A stretch of 64,000 nucleotides of DNA from Bacteroidota bacterium (GCA_023251435.1 JAHEYU010000026.1:1-64000); one strand, 5' to 3'. Positions 53,525-61,859 are shown, counted from the stretch's first letter. The notes: a model not told the origin generated them from the sequence alone. A program made the numbers and translations.

Positions 53525-54199
53525 ATGAAAAAGACCTTCATCCTTTTGCTCACATTTGGGCTATTCATCACCGCACTGGCACAGGAAACAAAACCAGTAA
53601 GTAAAAACAAACCATCAGAAGATGTGACAAACTTACAGTTAGCCAATGATTTAGCCAGGTATGGCTTCAAAACCTTTTCTGCTGATGCATTGATTCAGGC
53701 TGCAAAGATTATGGGCAGCGTAAAGACACAGGATTTAAAGTATGAATCATTTAAACAGGAACCTGCCCCAAAAGAACAGGCCACTAAAAAAAGCAATGAA
53801 GGATATGATCTGGCAAGCATTTTGGCTGCCGCAAAGAAATATGCCGATGGTGACCCCAAATTACTGGCTTCGATTGCCGAAATTGAAAAGGCGAATCAGG
53901 CTACCCGAGGAAGGGTTGGAGGCCCGGGTGAAAAATATGCTTATGCCTATGGAAATACTACTGATACGTATGAGATTAACTTTATTGCCGGACGACTGGC
54001 CGAAATTTCAGTTAGTGGCGATGGGGATACCGACCTCGATTTATATGTCTATGATTCGAACTTAAATATAGTTGCAGAGGATGCCGACTACACCGACAAA
54101 TGCTATGTAAGCTGGGTTCCTGCATGGACAGGTAAGTTTATAGTAAGAATTGCGAATCGGGGACCTATTCTAAACAAATATCATTTGGTGACCAATTAA
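53525..54199 (+). CDS. Secreted protein with C-terminal PPC-type domain
   Basis: I chose the ATG at 53525 (224 residues), which opens a signal peptide (MKKTFILLLTFGLFITALAQ); upstream in-frame sequence to 53447 looks non-coding. Residues ~30-120 are helical and Ala/Lys-rich. The last ~90 residues match a bacterial pre-peptidase (PPC) beta-sandwich: EKYAYAYGNTTDTYEINFIAGRLAEISVSGDGDTDLDLYVYDSN, ending WTGKFIVRIANRG. PPC domains normally sit at the ends of secreted proteases; here no protease domain is present. It may be a surface or extracellular partner of the caspase/CHAT proteases encoded nearby, which is speculation. Confidence 0.72.
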   Translation: MKKTFILLLTFGLFITALAQETKPVSKNKPSEDVTNLQLANDLARYGFKTFSADALIQAAKIMGSVKTQDLKYESFKQEPAPKEQATKKSNEGYDLASILAAAKKYADGDPKLLASIAEIEKANQATRGRVGGPGEKYAYAYGNTTDTYEINFIAGRLAEISVSGDGDTDLDLYVYDSNLNIVAEDADYTDKCYVSWVPAWTGKFIVRIANRGPILNKYHLVTN

Positions 54200-54247
54200 A
54201 GAATTGTTACAAATTTTATGAAGAGGCAAAACTTAAAATAATGTTGA

Positions 54248-54278
54248 GAAGGTTTTTGACGAATTTTTAAAAACCTTC
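54248..54278 (+). terminator. Hairpin after the PPC-domain gene
   Basis: GAAGGTTTTT pairs with AAAAACCTTC (10 bp, perfect) around a GACGAATTTTT-type loop. There is no T-tract after the stem, so it may be a structural element rather than a strong terminator. Confidence 0.45.
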
Positions 54279-54433
54279 ACAATTAATTTAAATTAAGGCC
54301 TGTTTCTAAGTATTGATTGTGGGGAAAAATGACTTTCAAAAAAGGGCTAAAAACTATTTCCCAAGGAGGAACGATGTCCAGCATGAAGATTCGTATTAAC
54401 TTGGCGTGATGATTTACTGCAACCCTTGCTATT

Positions 54434-55264
54434 ATGACAGAAATTGAGAGGATTATACAAGAGATAGAAAATGTTGATTTGAAGTGCGAAAATGCCATAA
54501 GTGTCATTCAAACAATTGTGTCAACTAAACTCAAACAACTGCCAATTTTTATATCCGTTTTGGAATTAGGGGAATCTCTAGTTCGTTCGCGCTATTTATT
54601 AGATAATGAGGACTATCATCGGACTATTCAAGATTTTTCATATAACCCAAATCCGGCGAATATTATAATTGGCAGAGCAAATTTGGAAGGACAACAGATA
54701 TTTTATGGATCCAGATATCGAGTGACTTCTTTAGCAGAAGTTAGATTTATTTATGCAAACCGTGAAAAGGAATCTGCACTTTATTCGCTAGGACGATGGG
54801 ATGTTAAAGAAAAATTACAACTTGCTACAATCATAACACCGGAATTAATCCGTAAGTATAATACTAAAGAATTGTTTGGGCTAGCGGACTTTATTGAACA
54901 GACAGAAAAAGAGACCGAAAATGATCCTGAACTAAAGGGTTTTATCGTTTTGTATAAATATTTAGCACATAAATATACCGAACCAATCCGAGAAGGAGAA
55001 GCATATAAATATAAAATAACGGCGGTATTTTCAAATTTCATTTACTCGAAACTTCAAATTGCTGATGGTATTTTATTCCAAAGTGTTCAATACCCGGAAA
55101 ATTACAATGTATCACTTAAAAAAGAAGTTATTGATCAACAAAAAGTGCAATTAACTTTTGCCGTAAGACAGAAATATGTTCGTACAGTAGGACTGAATTA
55201 TTTTGAAGATGAATCAATTCAGGCAAAGAAAATTGATTATGAAAGTTCAATTGTAACGTGGTAA
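54434..55264 (+). CDS. Cytosolic protein with RES-like segment
   Basis: The 276-residue protein has no signal peptide or TM. It starts with a coiled-coil helix (EIERIIQEIENVDLKCENAISVIQ). The segment NIIIGRANLEGQQIFYGSRYRVTSLAEVRF (~75-105) resembles the N-terminal active-site block of RES-domain proteins, where Arg in RxN and Glu in LAE bind NAD+ for degradation or ADP-ribosylation. The remaining part is mixed and ends in QVQLTF-like strands. RES assignment is tentative: I see the first block but not the downstream Ser motif. It lies 25 bp before the CHAT gene and shares its orientation, so co-function is likely. Confidence 0.55.
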   Translation: MTEIERIIQEIENVDLKCENAISVIQTIVSTKLKQLPIFISVLELGESLVRSRYLLDNEDYHRTIQDFSYNPNPANIIIGRANLEGQQIFYGSRYRVTSLAEVRFIYANREKESALYSLGRWDVKEKLQLATIITPELIRKYNTKELFGLADFIEQTEKETENDPELKGFIVLYKYLAHKYTEPIREGEAYKYKITAVFSNFIYSKLQIADGILFQSVQYPENYNVSLKKEVIDQQKVQLTFAVRQKYVRTVGLNYFEDESIQAKKIDYESSIVTW

Positions 55265-55289
55265 GAGCTGAAACACAAACTAAACATTT

Positions 55290-58025
55290 ATGGCTTTATC
55301 TAACGAACTTGGTCAAGTATCTGACAATTTGCGTGATACTGTAATTAATTTACATTCACTGCAAGCAATCTTCAAGCGTTTGTTAATTTCTATAACCTTT
55401 AGGCAGTGGATTCATACGTGTCTTATTGCAATTATTCTGCTGGTAAGTTTTTTAGGGGCCTATACACAGGAATCCCAGATAAAAAAGGCTGTTTTTGAAC
55501 ATATTATTAACGCAGACAATTCAAAATACCAACAAAATTTAGATTCCTTAAAAAGCCTCAAGGAGCAGATTTTAAATTACAAAAATTTAGACGATTATCA
55601 TAAAGTACTAAAAATTAGCGAAGAATATATTGAATTACTGAAAGGGATTTCTGGTGGAATTGATCCTGATTATATAATGATCCTCGAAGATTTAGCCACA
55701 ATGTATTCGCGCAATGGTGATTACTTGGAAGCGTTAGAAATAAGAATGGAAGTAGTTCAATTCCAAAAGGAAGCTTTAGGTGAAAAAAACAAGGATTTTC
55801 TTACAAGTCTTGCGAATCTAGGGGTTGCATATTCAAAACTCGGTCAATATCAGAAAGCTTTGGAAATCAAACTGAAGGTTGTTGAGATTGGAAAAGAGAT
55901 TTTTGGAGAAAAACATCCGAGTTATTTATTGAACCTGAACAATTTGGCTTATACTTATTCTGACCTTAATGAAGACCAGAAAGCCTTGGAAATTAGCCTG
56001 AAAATAATAGAATTGGGTAACCAGGTATTTAGTGAAAAAGATCCAGATTACTTGACATGTAAGAGTAACCTTGCTTCAATATACCTGAGATTAGGTGATT
56101 ATCAAAAAGCTTTTGATATTAGCTTGGATGTTTGGGAAATACGCAAAGAAGTTCTTGGAGAAAGACACCCAGATTATTTTCAAAGCATGAGTTTCCTTGA
56201 AAGATTATATTACGGTATTGGTGATTTTGACACCTCATATGACGCTTGTAGATTTAATGTTAGATGGACAAAAGAAATATTAGGCGACAATCACCCCGAC
56301 TATCTAGTTAGGTTGAACAATCTATCTCTAACTGAATTCAGATTAATGAAATATGATTCTGCAGAATATCATTTTAGTGAAATGCTTTTGAGAACTCAGA
56401 AAATGGTATTTAAGAATATAAGTCTGATGACCGAAACTCAAAGAGCTCTGTATTGGAGAACTATTAAAAATTATTTTTATCCGTTTCCCATGTTTTTGGA
56501 AAAAAGATTGAAAATACATCCAGAAGGTACAATCGATGCTTATAATTATACTCTCTTTGCAAAAGGCCTATTACTAAATACATCAATCGATTTCAATCAG
56601 CTAATTGCTGAAAAAGGTTCCGCCGAAGCCAAAGCAAAATTCGATGAATTAAAATCACTTCGGTTGCGAATTCAAAAACTCAATGAAAAACCAATTGACG
56701 AGCGATTTTTGAATGTTGATTCTTTGGAAAATGTAGCACAGCAAAAAGAAACCGGGTTGGTTAAAATCTCAAAAGAGTACGGCGACTATACCCGCAACCT
56801 AAAAATTAACTGGAAAGATGTTCAGGCAAAACTCGAAGAAAAAGATGTTGCCATCGAGTTTGTGGAATACCCAACCTTAACCGATACAGTTAAATATGCT
56901 GCATTGGTTCTGCGTAAAGGATGGTCATATCCTAAAATGATTTCACTTTTCCGGAAAGATCAGATTGAAGAACTGATCAAACAGGATAAAAACAAAGTCT
57001 ATGCGAATGGCTATGTGGGCAAACAGATCAAAAAGCTAATCTGGAACCCTTTGGAAGATTTTATTTCGCCCGGAGAACGGGTTTATTTCTCACCTGCTGG
57101 AATTTACCACCAACTGGCCATCGAAAATCTGGCGGTAAACGATTCCGCTACTTTGGCCGATCAATATCAAATGTACAGGTTATCGTCAACTAAAGAACTT
57201 GTAACGAAAAGCATAAGGACAAAACATAAATCAGCCGCTCTGTATGGTGGGCTGCAATACGATTTGGATTCGGTTAAAATGGTAGCCGAAAGCAAAAAAT
57301 ATCATACTGGCGAAAACCTGCTGGCTTTTCGGGGATATTCAAACGATACCACTGTTAGAAAGGGATGGGAATATCTTGGCGGTACACTCCAGGAAGTGGA
57401 ACAAATCAACCGGATGATGAATGACAAGCAATACCTTGTTGCAGAATTTACCGGCGAAAAAGGTAACGAAGAATCGTTCAAAGCCTTATCTGGAAAGAGT
57501 CCTGAAATTATACACATTGCCACGCATGGTTTTTTCCTGCCCATTGAAGACAGCCGGAAAAACCAGTTTATGCAAATGAGGATGGGCGATCAAAGGGAAT
57601 CGGGTAGCGGAGTTGATCCGATGTTACGTTCAGGCTTAATGCTTGCCGGTGGAAACAAAGCCTGGCAAGGAGAAGAAGTACCTGAAACTATTGAAGACGG
57701 CGTACTGACGGCTAGGGAAATCAGCCGAATGGATTTACGAGGTACTGATTTAGTGGTGCTTTCAGCCTGTGAAACAGGGTTGGGCGAAGTTTCAAGTGAA
57801 GGTGTTTTTGGGTTGCAACGGTCGTTTAAACAAGCTGGGGTTAAAAACTTGATCATGAGTCTTTGGGAAGTGAGCGACCAGGCTACCAGTTTTATGATGA
57901 CAGAATTTTACGCCAACCTTTTATCGGGCGATGATTTGAAAACAGCTTTTGTTGCAGCCAAACAAAAGTGCAAACAGAAATTCCCCGAACCGCAATACTG
58001 GGCAGCGTTTGTGTTGCTAAATTAA
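55290..58025 (+). CDS. TPR-CHAT protease
   Basis: This 911-residue protein has an N-terminal cytosolic stretch, one TM (~38-57, IHTCLIAIILLVSFLGAY) and about six 42-residue kinesin-light-chain-type TPR repeats (~125-370; e.g. NLGVAYSKLGQYQKALEIKLKVVEIGKEIFGEKHPSY). A linker helix region follows, then a CHAT caspase-fold domain (~600-911). CHAT catalytic residues are H746 in IHIATHGFF and C827 in LSACETGLGEV. CHAT proteases with TPR sensors cut partner proteins in cell-death or defence systems such as the gRAMP/TPR-CHAT complex. Here the gene lies between a RES-like gene and an FRG-domain gene, which are candidate partners or substrates. Protease family is firm; targets are unknown. Confidence 0.93.
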   Translation: MALSNELGQVSDNLRDTVINLHSLQAIFKRLLISITFRQWIHTCLIAIILLVSFLGAYTQESQIKKAVFEHIINADNSKYQQNLDSLKSLKEQILNYKNLDDYHKVLKISEEYIELLKGISGGIDPDYIMILEDLATMYSRNGDYLEALEIRMEVVQFQKEALGEKNKDFLTSLANLGVAYSKLGQYQKALEIKLKVVEIGKEIFGEKHPSYLLNLNNLAYTYSDLNEDQKALEISLKIIELGNQVFSEKDPDYLTCKSNLASIYLRLGDYQKAFDISLDVWEIRKEVLGERHPDYFQSMSFLERLYYGIGDFDTSYDACRFNVRWTKEILGDNHPDYLVRLNNLSLTEFRLMKYDSAEYHFSEMLLRTQKMVFKNISLMTETQRALYWRTIKNYFYPFPMFLEKRLKIHPEGTIDAYNYTLFAKGLLLNTSIDFNQLIAEKGSAEAKAKFDELKSLRLRIQKLNEKPIDERFLNVDSLENVAQQKETGLVKISKEYGDYTRNLKINWKDVQAKLEEKDVAIEFVEYPTLTDTVKYAALVLRKGWSYPKMISLFRKDQIEELIKQDKNKVYANGYVGKQIKKLIWNPLEDFISPGERVYFSPAGIYHQLAIENLAVNDSATLADQYQMYRLSSTKELVTKSIRTKHKSAALYGGLQYDLDSVKMVAESKKYHTGENLLAFRGYSNDTTVRKGWEYLGGTLQEVEQINRMMNDKQYLVAEFTGEKGNEESFKALSGKSPEIIHIATHGFFLPIEDSRKNQFMQMRMGDQRESGSGVDPMLRSGLMLAGGNKAWQGEEVPETIEDGVLTAREISRMDLRGTDLVVLSACETGLGEVSSEGVFGLQRSFKQAGVKNLIMSLWEVSDQATSFMMTEFYANLLSGDDLKTAFVAAKQKCKQKFPEPQYWAAFVLLN

Positions 58026-58061
58026 AATGCCAATTCATTAATTTTTAAATTCTTAGTAAAG

Positions 58062-58928
58062 ATGAGTAATTTCCCTTTTGATAATTGTGCAAAATCTAAA
58101 GCAGACTTTGAAATAATAATTCGACAGGTTACAGATTATATGGTAAATATGGAGTACAGAGGTTTTAACCTTACAGGTTTATTTCGAGGTCAAGGTCGAG
58201 ATTGTTGGAAACTTATTCCAAAAATCGCTAGACAGTACAAAAAAATTGAATTAATTGAAAAGACAGAGTATGAAATTGTCAATGATTTCTACAACTGTAT
58301 GATTGATGAAGATTTGATGGATGCAATAAATAACGGACTTAAAAGAGTAAAATATGAAAAAGACTGGCTTCTGATACAGCAAGCTCAACATTATGAATTA
58401 CCGACAAGATTTCTTGATTGGTCAGGAGCTTGGAAAACTGCACTTTGTTTCGCTGTTGCCGATGAATGGGATGATAACTGCCCTGGACACTTTTGGATTT
58501 GTCTGGTGCCTGATAAATTTTGGATAGGTGCCGGTAATAGTGCATATTTGGAAGAAGATCCTTTCAAATACGAGAAAACAATCTTTCTAAATTCTTCGAT
58601 GCCACATTCTGGGAACCCGCTAATCCAGATTGCACAAAGAAGAAAAGGTACACAAAATGGGAGATTTTGTGTTCAGCCATATTCCAAAGTTATCTTTCCA
58701 TTAGAAGAACAAGATGAATATAGACCTTTCCTCCATAAAATAGTAATACCTGCCGATTCAAAAAAACAAATTCGTGAAGAGTTGGCTTCAGAAGGAATTA
58801 CTAAAGAGGCCCTATTTGTCAGTGAACCATTTGATCCTTCAGTCGCAGTGAGATACAAAGAAATAGCTGAAAAAGTAAAAGTAATAATAGAAAAGCTTTC
58901 AGTAAAGTATGCAATAGCCGTATCTTAA
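58062..58928 (+). CDS. FRG domain-containing protein
   Basis: The 288-residue cytosolic protein has the FRG signature: LFRGQGRDCWKLIPKIAR (~45-62) and LLIQQAQHYELPTRFLDWSGAWKTALCFAV (~103-132), followed by VQPYSKVIFP and a C-terminal helix-rich region. FRG proteins occur in phage-defence and mobile islands; their biochemical activity is not settled. The conserved RGQ and QH...LPTRxLDW residues suggest an active site, perhaps nucleotide-related. The gene is 36 bp after the CHAT gene in the same direction, so the two are likely one functional unit. Confidence 0.85.
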   Translation: MSNFPFDNCAKSKADFEIIIRQVTDYMVNMEYRGFNLTGLFRGQGRDCWKLIPKIARQYKKIELIEKTEYEIVNDFYNCMIDEDLMDAINNGLKRVKYEKDWLLIQQAQHYELPTRFLDWSGAWKTALCFAVADEWDDNCPGHFWICLVPDKFWIGAGNSAYLEEDPFKYEKTIFLNSSMPHSGNPLIQIAQRRKGTQNGRFCVQPYSKVIFPLEEQDEYRPFLHKIVIPADSKKQIREELASEGITKEALFVSEPFDPSVAVRYKEIAEKVKVIIEKLSVKYAIAVS

Positions 58929-58947
58929 ATTATTAAAACAAATTCTC

Positions 58948-59151
58948 ATGGATAGTGATTATAAAGTTATTAAGAAGTTTCAAGTCTATTCAATCCAGGA
59001 CTGCCATGCTCCATCATTTAATAAAATTTCTGGATTGCAAGTGGGAAATCCTATTCCCAATGAAACTTATGAAGAAGCTTTTGAATGGATACAAATTAAT
59101 GGGGCAAGACAAGTTGATTATACGATAATTGAGGTATATAGAAAGCTTTAA
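58948..59151 (+). CDS. Small hypothetical protein
   Basis: This 67-residue protein (MDSDYKVIKKFQVYSIQDCHAPSF...EEAFEWIQINGARQVDYTIIEVYRKL) has no signal peptide or TM. It mixes a short beta hairpin start and an amphipathic helix end, with Cys19 and His20. I do not recognise it. It starts 20 bp after the FRG gene and could be a small partner or antitoxin of it. Co-direction and spacing are the only evidence. Confidence 0.55.
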   Translation: MDSDYKVIKKFQVYSIQDCHAPSFNKISGLQVGNPIPNETYEEAFEWIQINGARQVDYTIIEVYRKL

Positions 59152-59153
59152 AG

Positions 59154-59336
59154 TTGCGCATTTTCCATGTTCAGAATGCCGATGGAAGAGCTAAATTCCA
59201 GGTTTCACCAAAAATAAAATTGCTGGCAAACAAAGGCTTAAAGTCGTCTGACCTTAAACTGGCACAAGCGGTTATCGAAGAAAATGAAACAAACATTATT
59301 CACGCGTGGGAGGCATTTCATGGAAAAGCAGAATGA
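59154..59336 (+). pseudogene. N-terminally truncated DUF4160 protein
   Basis: The frame begins at a TTG and encodes ~60 residues. RIFHVQNADGRAKFQVSPKIKLLANKGLKSSDLKLAQAVIEENETNIIHAWEAFHG matches the C-terminal two thirds of DUF4160 proteins, which normally start with an EFFGIxIxMYxxDHxPxHxHV segment. That N-terminal part is missing, and an in-frame stop lies just upstream at 59139-59141. It is followed by an overlapping DUF2442 gene, the usual DUF4160/DUF2442 pair. It is either a remnant or a minimal active copy. Confidence 0.6.
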
Positions 59337-59766
59337 TTTGAAAATAGAAAAGGTGTGGTTTGACGATGAGAAAATCTACATCCTTACCAATGATGGAACG
59401 GAGAAAAGCCATCCGTTGCTTTGGTTCAAACGCTTGTGGAATGCAAGCCCCGAACAACGCTATCGTTATGAATTAAGCAAATGGCGCGACTCAATACATT
59501 GGCCGGAGTTGGGCGAAGATTTAAGCCTGGAAGGTTTCTATACCTTCAATAAAGACGAAATTGAGAAGCAGGAAAACGAGGTTGCCCGTATTTTCAACAA
59601 CTTCCCATCAATCAACGTCAGCAAATTTGCGGAGCGGGCAAAAATCAACCGAAGTTTGCTGGCAAGCTATGTATGTAATGAAAAGAAACCCGGGCAGAGA
59701 AACAGAAAACAAATTGAAAAAGCCCTGCATGAGCTTGGTAGAGAGCTGCTTTCAGTAAAATTATAA
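59320..59766 (+). CDS. DUF2442 protein with C-terminal helix-turn-helix
   Basis: I chose the ATG at 59320 (148 residues), giving MEKQNDLKIEKVWFDDEKIYILTNDGTEKSHPLLWFKRLWNA. This is the DUF2442 pattern (KI...VWFDD..I.I.L.DG....PL.WFPRL..A). The C-terminal ~60 residues (INVSKFAERAKINRSLLASYVCNEKKPGQRNRKQIEKALHELG) form a Xre/HTH-like domain that may bind DNA. It overlaps the truncated DUF4160 gene by 17 bp. DUF4160/DUF2442 pairs are common in Bacteroidota and behave like small toxin-antitoxin-like modules of unknown mechanism. The partner's truncation suggests decay of this copy. Confidence 0.78.
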   Translation: MEKQNDLKIEKVWFDDEKIYILTNDGTEKSHPLLWFKRLWNASPEQRYRYELSKWRDSIHWPELGEDLSLEGFYTFNKDEIEKQENEVARIFNNFPSINVSKFAERAKINRSLLASYVCNEKKPGQRNRKQIEKALHELGRELLSVKL

Positions 59767-59810
59767 GTTACGCTGCGGAACAAGCAAAGTAAAAAATATC
59801 AAAAATGTAA

Positions 59811-59843
59811 AAAAAGTAATCCAATTCGGGTTACTTTTTTTTT
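59811..59843 (+). terminator. Rho-independent terminator after the DUF2442 gene
   Basis: AAAGTAATCC pairs with GGGTTACTTT (one T-G wobble) around AATTC, followed by a run of Ts. It ends the FRG/DUF unit and lies just before the next secreted-protein gene. Confidence 0.85.
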
Positions 59844-59906
59844 GCTATGACATTAAAGGTCAAAATCAAATTTCAAAATCGTAAAATCTTTAAATTTATT
59901 CTTATG
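59829..59906 (+). promoter_or_regulatory. Conserved leader, copy 2 (upstream of secreted-protein gene 59904)
   Basis: GGTTACTTTT...GCT-ATGACATTAAAGG...TTTCAAA...ATGAAAAC aligns with 52306-52383. The left end of this copy overlaps the 3' arm of the preceding terminator, so that part of the match could be coincidental. The ATGACATTAAAGG word and the spacing to the start codon are the strongest part. Confidence 0.4.
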
Positions 59907-60365
59907 AAAACAATCATCCTTGCAATTTTCCTGTTGATTTCAGCACGGTCATTCTCCCAAAAGTTCTATTTGGGCGAAGAGTTAATCCCAAATTCTAAAG
60001 AATATAAACTTCTCTGCATATCCTCCGAAACAGGTGTGCATACCTATCAATTTATCGGCATTCTTACTGATAAATATTTCTTTGAAAGAGAGATTGGAGA
60101 TATAATTGTTGGAATTAAGAATGGAATTATTGTAACTACGGTCTATAACGTAATTCCCAAACCGGGTGATGTTGGAGTTCCAAAGTCAATAATTGACTTA
60201 ATTCAAAGCAATTTACCCTTTCCTTTGAAAAACATCAATGGCATTTATGCTGTGAATATCGACAATGAAACTATTTCTATAAGTCGTAGCAATAATCCCC
60301 TTACCTTTCATAAAGACAGAATTGCATTTATGAATACAGTAAAGCAAAGCATTTTAAGACAATAA
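59904..60365 (+). CDS. Secreted protein of unknown function
   Basis: I chose the ATG at 59904 (153 residues), which opens a signal peptide (MKTIILAIFLLISARSFSQ). The mature part starts with KFYLGEELIPNSKEYKLLCIS and has alternating strands and one Cys, with no known domain. The frame is open upstream to 59847 within the conserved leader. It follows the island terminator and is 19 bp before the lipoprotein gene at 60385, so it may belong to the same regulon as the secreted proteins at 52381-54199. Confidence 0.65.
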   Translation: MKTIILAIFLLISARSFSQKFYLGEELIPNSKEYKLLCISSETGVHTYQFIGILTDKYFFEREIGDIIVGIKNGIIVTTVYNVIPKPGDVGVPKSIIDLIQSNLPFPLKNINGIYAVNIDNETISISRSNNPLTFHKDRIAFMNTVKQSILRQ

Positions 60366-60384
60366 ATCATTATCCCATACAACT

Positions 60385-60912
60385 ATGAAAAAAATACTAG
60401 CCATTATTATGCTCGTTGCCATAACTGGGTGTGCATTTTCGCAAAACAGCTACCAGACTTTTCCTTCGGCTGGTTTAAAGGTGATATGTGATTGCAAACT
60501 ACGGAGCAATTCAGTATTTATCGAAGCTGCAAATTCACAAGGTATTAACAATATTATTGCTGCATTAATCTGTGCAGAAAATGAAAATGATCCGGAAACC
60601 GGTGTTATCGTCAATATCAATGTATATGATGAATCAGCAAGTTTTAATAAATTCAAAACAACTCTCCATGAATATCTTAAAAAGAAATTGTTGGAAAAAT
60701 ATGCTTCTAATCTAGCCCAGGCCGGGTTCAGCTATGAATATATTACCTTTCAGGGTGAAACAGCCTTGGAATATACATTTGATCAATATGGTGTTCCAAC
60801 CAAGGCATTGATGTTTTATAAGAACCAAAAGTCATATTTACTTCAGGTTGCTTCGCGAAGCAGCTTTATTACAAAGTATAACTTGCTGAAGAACAGCTTT
60901 AAGCTGATTTAA
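60385..60912 (+). CDS. Putative lipoprotein of unknown function
   Basis: The 175-residue protein has a lipoprotein signal with the lipobox ITGC (MKKILAIIMLVAITGC). The mature part starts SFSQNSYQTFPSAGLKVICDCKL with a CDC motif, then helices and strands (NIIAALICAENENDPETGVIVNINVY, YITFQGETALEYTFDQYGVPTKALMFYKN). The overall pattern recalls the secreted protein at 52849, so the two may share a fold. No catalytic motif seen. Probably membrane-anchored. Confidence 0.65.
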   Translation: MKKILAIIMLVAITGCAFSQNSYQTFPSAGLKVICDCKLRSNSVFIEAANSQGINNIIAALICAENENDPETGVIVNINVYDESASFNKFKTTLHEYLKKKLLEKYASNLAQAGFSYEYITFQGETALEYTFDQYGVPTKALMFYKNQKSYLLQVASRSSFITKYNLLKNSFKLI

Positions 60913-60968
60913 GGTCTTAAAATACTGATGCCAGGTATTAGGTTGTAACTTTAGTTTATATCAAAAGA

Positions 60969-61559
60969 ATGGAACACCAATTACAAAAACTAAACTCGAT
61001 GAAAAATTTATATACAGTGCTGATAAACAAATACATTAAACTGATTGCGATTGTACTTACTTTAGTTTGTTCCGGTTTTAAAATCGAAAGAGACATGGCC
61101 AACTTATCTCTTGGAAAGTCAAATACGATATCGTCATTTGAAGGTTTTTCACAGCAAAAAGAGGTAAATAAAAAGCGCTCCAGCCCAAAAATTGAACCAG
61201 ATTGGATTGTGTTTATTGATAGTAAGTCAGTTAATGCCAAAAGAAAAAACACCAGTGAAATAATAGGGAAATGGTATGGCAAGTGGTATAATTATGAACG
61301 TGACTTTGACAGGGGGACTGTTGATTGGATACCGCCACATCCTGAAAAACAAAAAATAATTCTGTTGATTATTGGAGATAAAGGATTACCCCGTCCTTTG
61401 AAAAAAGGAAAAGCCTTTGTTTGGAAAGGGGGCAGAGAGTTTATTTTTATCAGAAAGTTTGATAGAACTCAAACACATGAGCAGCTCAAAAGGCAGTTTG
61501 GACTGACATATTTTAGTTTTGGACTTTCAAAAGCTGTATCATTTGAACAAGTAGAATAG
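60969..61559 (+). CDS. Membrane-anchored/secreted protein of unknown function
   Basis: The 196-residue protein may start at 60969 or at the Met at 60999. A hydrophobic segment (LIAIVLTLVCSGF, ~26-38) acts as signal or membrane anchor. The rest is basic and aromatic (EIIGKWYGKWYNYERDFDRGTVDWIPPHPEKQKIILLIIGDKGLPRPL; FVWKGGREFIFIRKFDRTQTHEQLKRQFG). I do not recognise a family. It is the last gene of the island and ends 37 bp before the second copy of the 88-bp repeat. Confidence 0.6.
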   Translation: MEHQLQKLNSMKNLYTVLINKYIKLIAIVLTLVCSGFKIERDMANLSLGKSNTISSFEGFSQQKEVNKKRSSPKIEPDWIVFIDSKSVNAKRKNTSEIIGKWYGKWYNYERDFDRGTVDWIPPHPEKQKIILLIIGDKGLPRPLKKGKAFVWKGGREFIFIRKFDRTQTHEQLKRQFGLTYFSFGLSKAVSFEQVE

Positions 61560-61596
61560 CTAAATTCCCTATTCACCCATGATCCAATTGTTGTCT

Positions 61597-61684
61597 GCAA
61601 GGTTTTGAAAAGTCCGGGCATAAAAAAAGAGGTCGAAAATGACCTCTTTTTTATTTTTGCTCCCCTAATGGATGGAAGTTGCAA
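61597..61684 (+). repeat. Dispersed 88-bp terminator repeat, copy B
   Basis: Same as 49756-49843 except for two bases, same orientation. The hairpin lies at 61622-61652, and the T-run would end transcription of the gene at 60969-61559. The two near-identical copies bracket the caspase/CHAT island (about 11.8 kb between them). Confidence 0.85.
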
Positions 61685-61736
61685 CATGATTTGTGAATAT
61701 TTGGTATAAATTATCACCAACTTGATCCAATTATTC

Positions 61737-61853
61737 TCAATAAATTACTTCACTTTTTACCTGTTTAATCAATCTCAGTGCCTCGTTTGCATAATTAAAT
61801 TGTGAGCACCAATTTTCACATCTTTTCTTTATTTCAGGATTCACATATTTATC
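61737..61853 (-). pseudogene. C-terminal gene fragment next to IS-like end
   Basis: On the minus strand the frame reads DKYVNPEIKKRCENWCSQFNY, then ANEALRLIKQVKSEVIY and a stop, about 38 codons, with an in-frame stop at its 5' edge (61854-61856) where the IS-like repeat begins. It looks like the tail of a truncated gene. The family is not recognised. Confidence 0.4.
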
Positions 61854-61859
61854 CTATGG

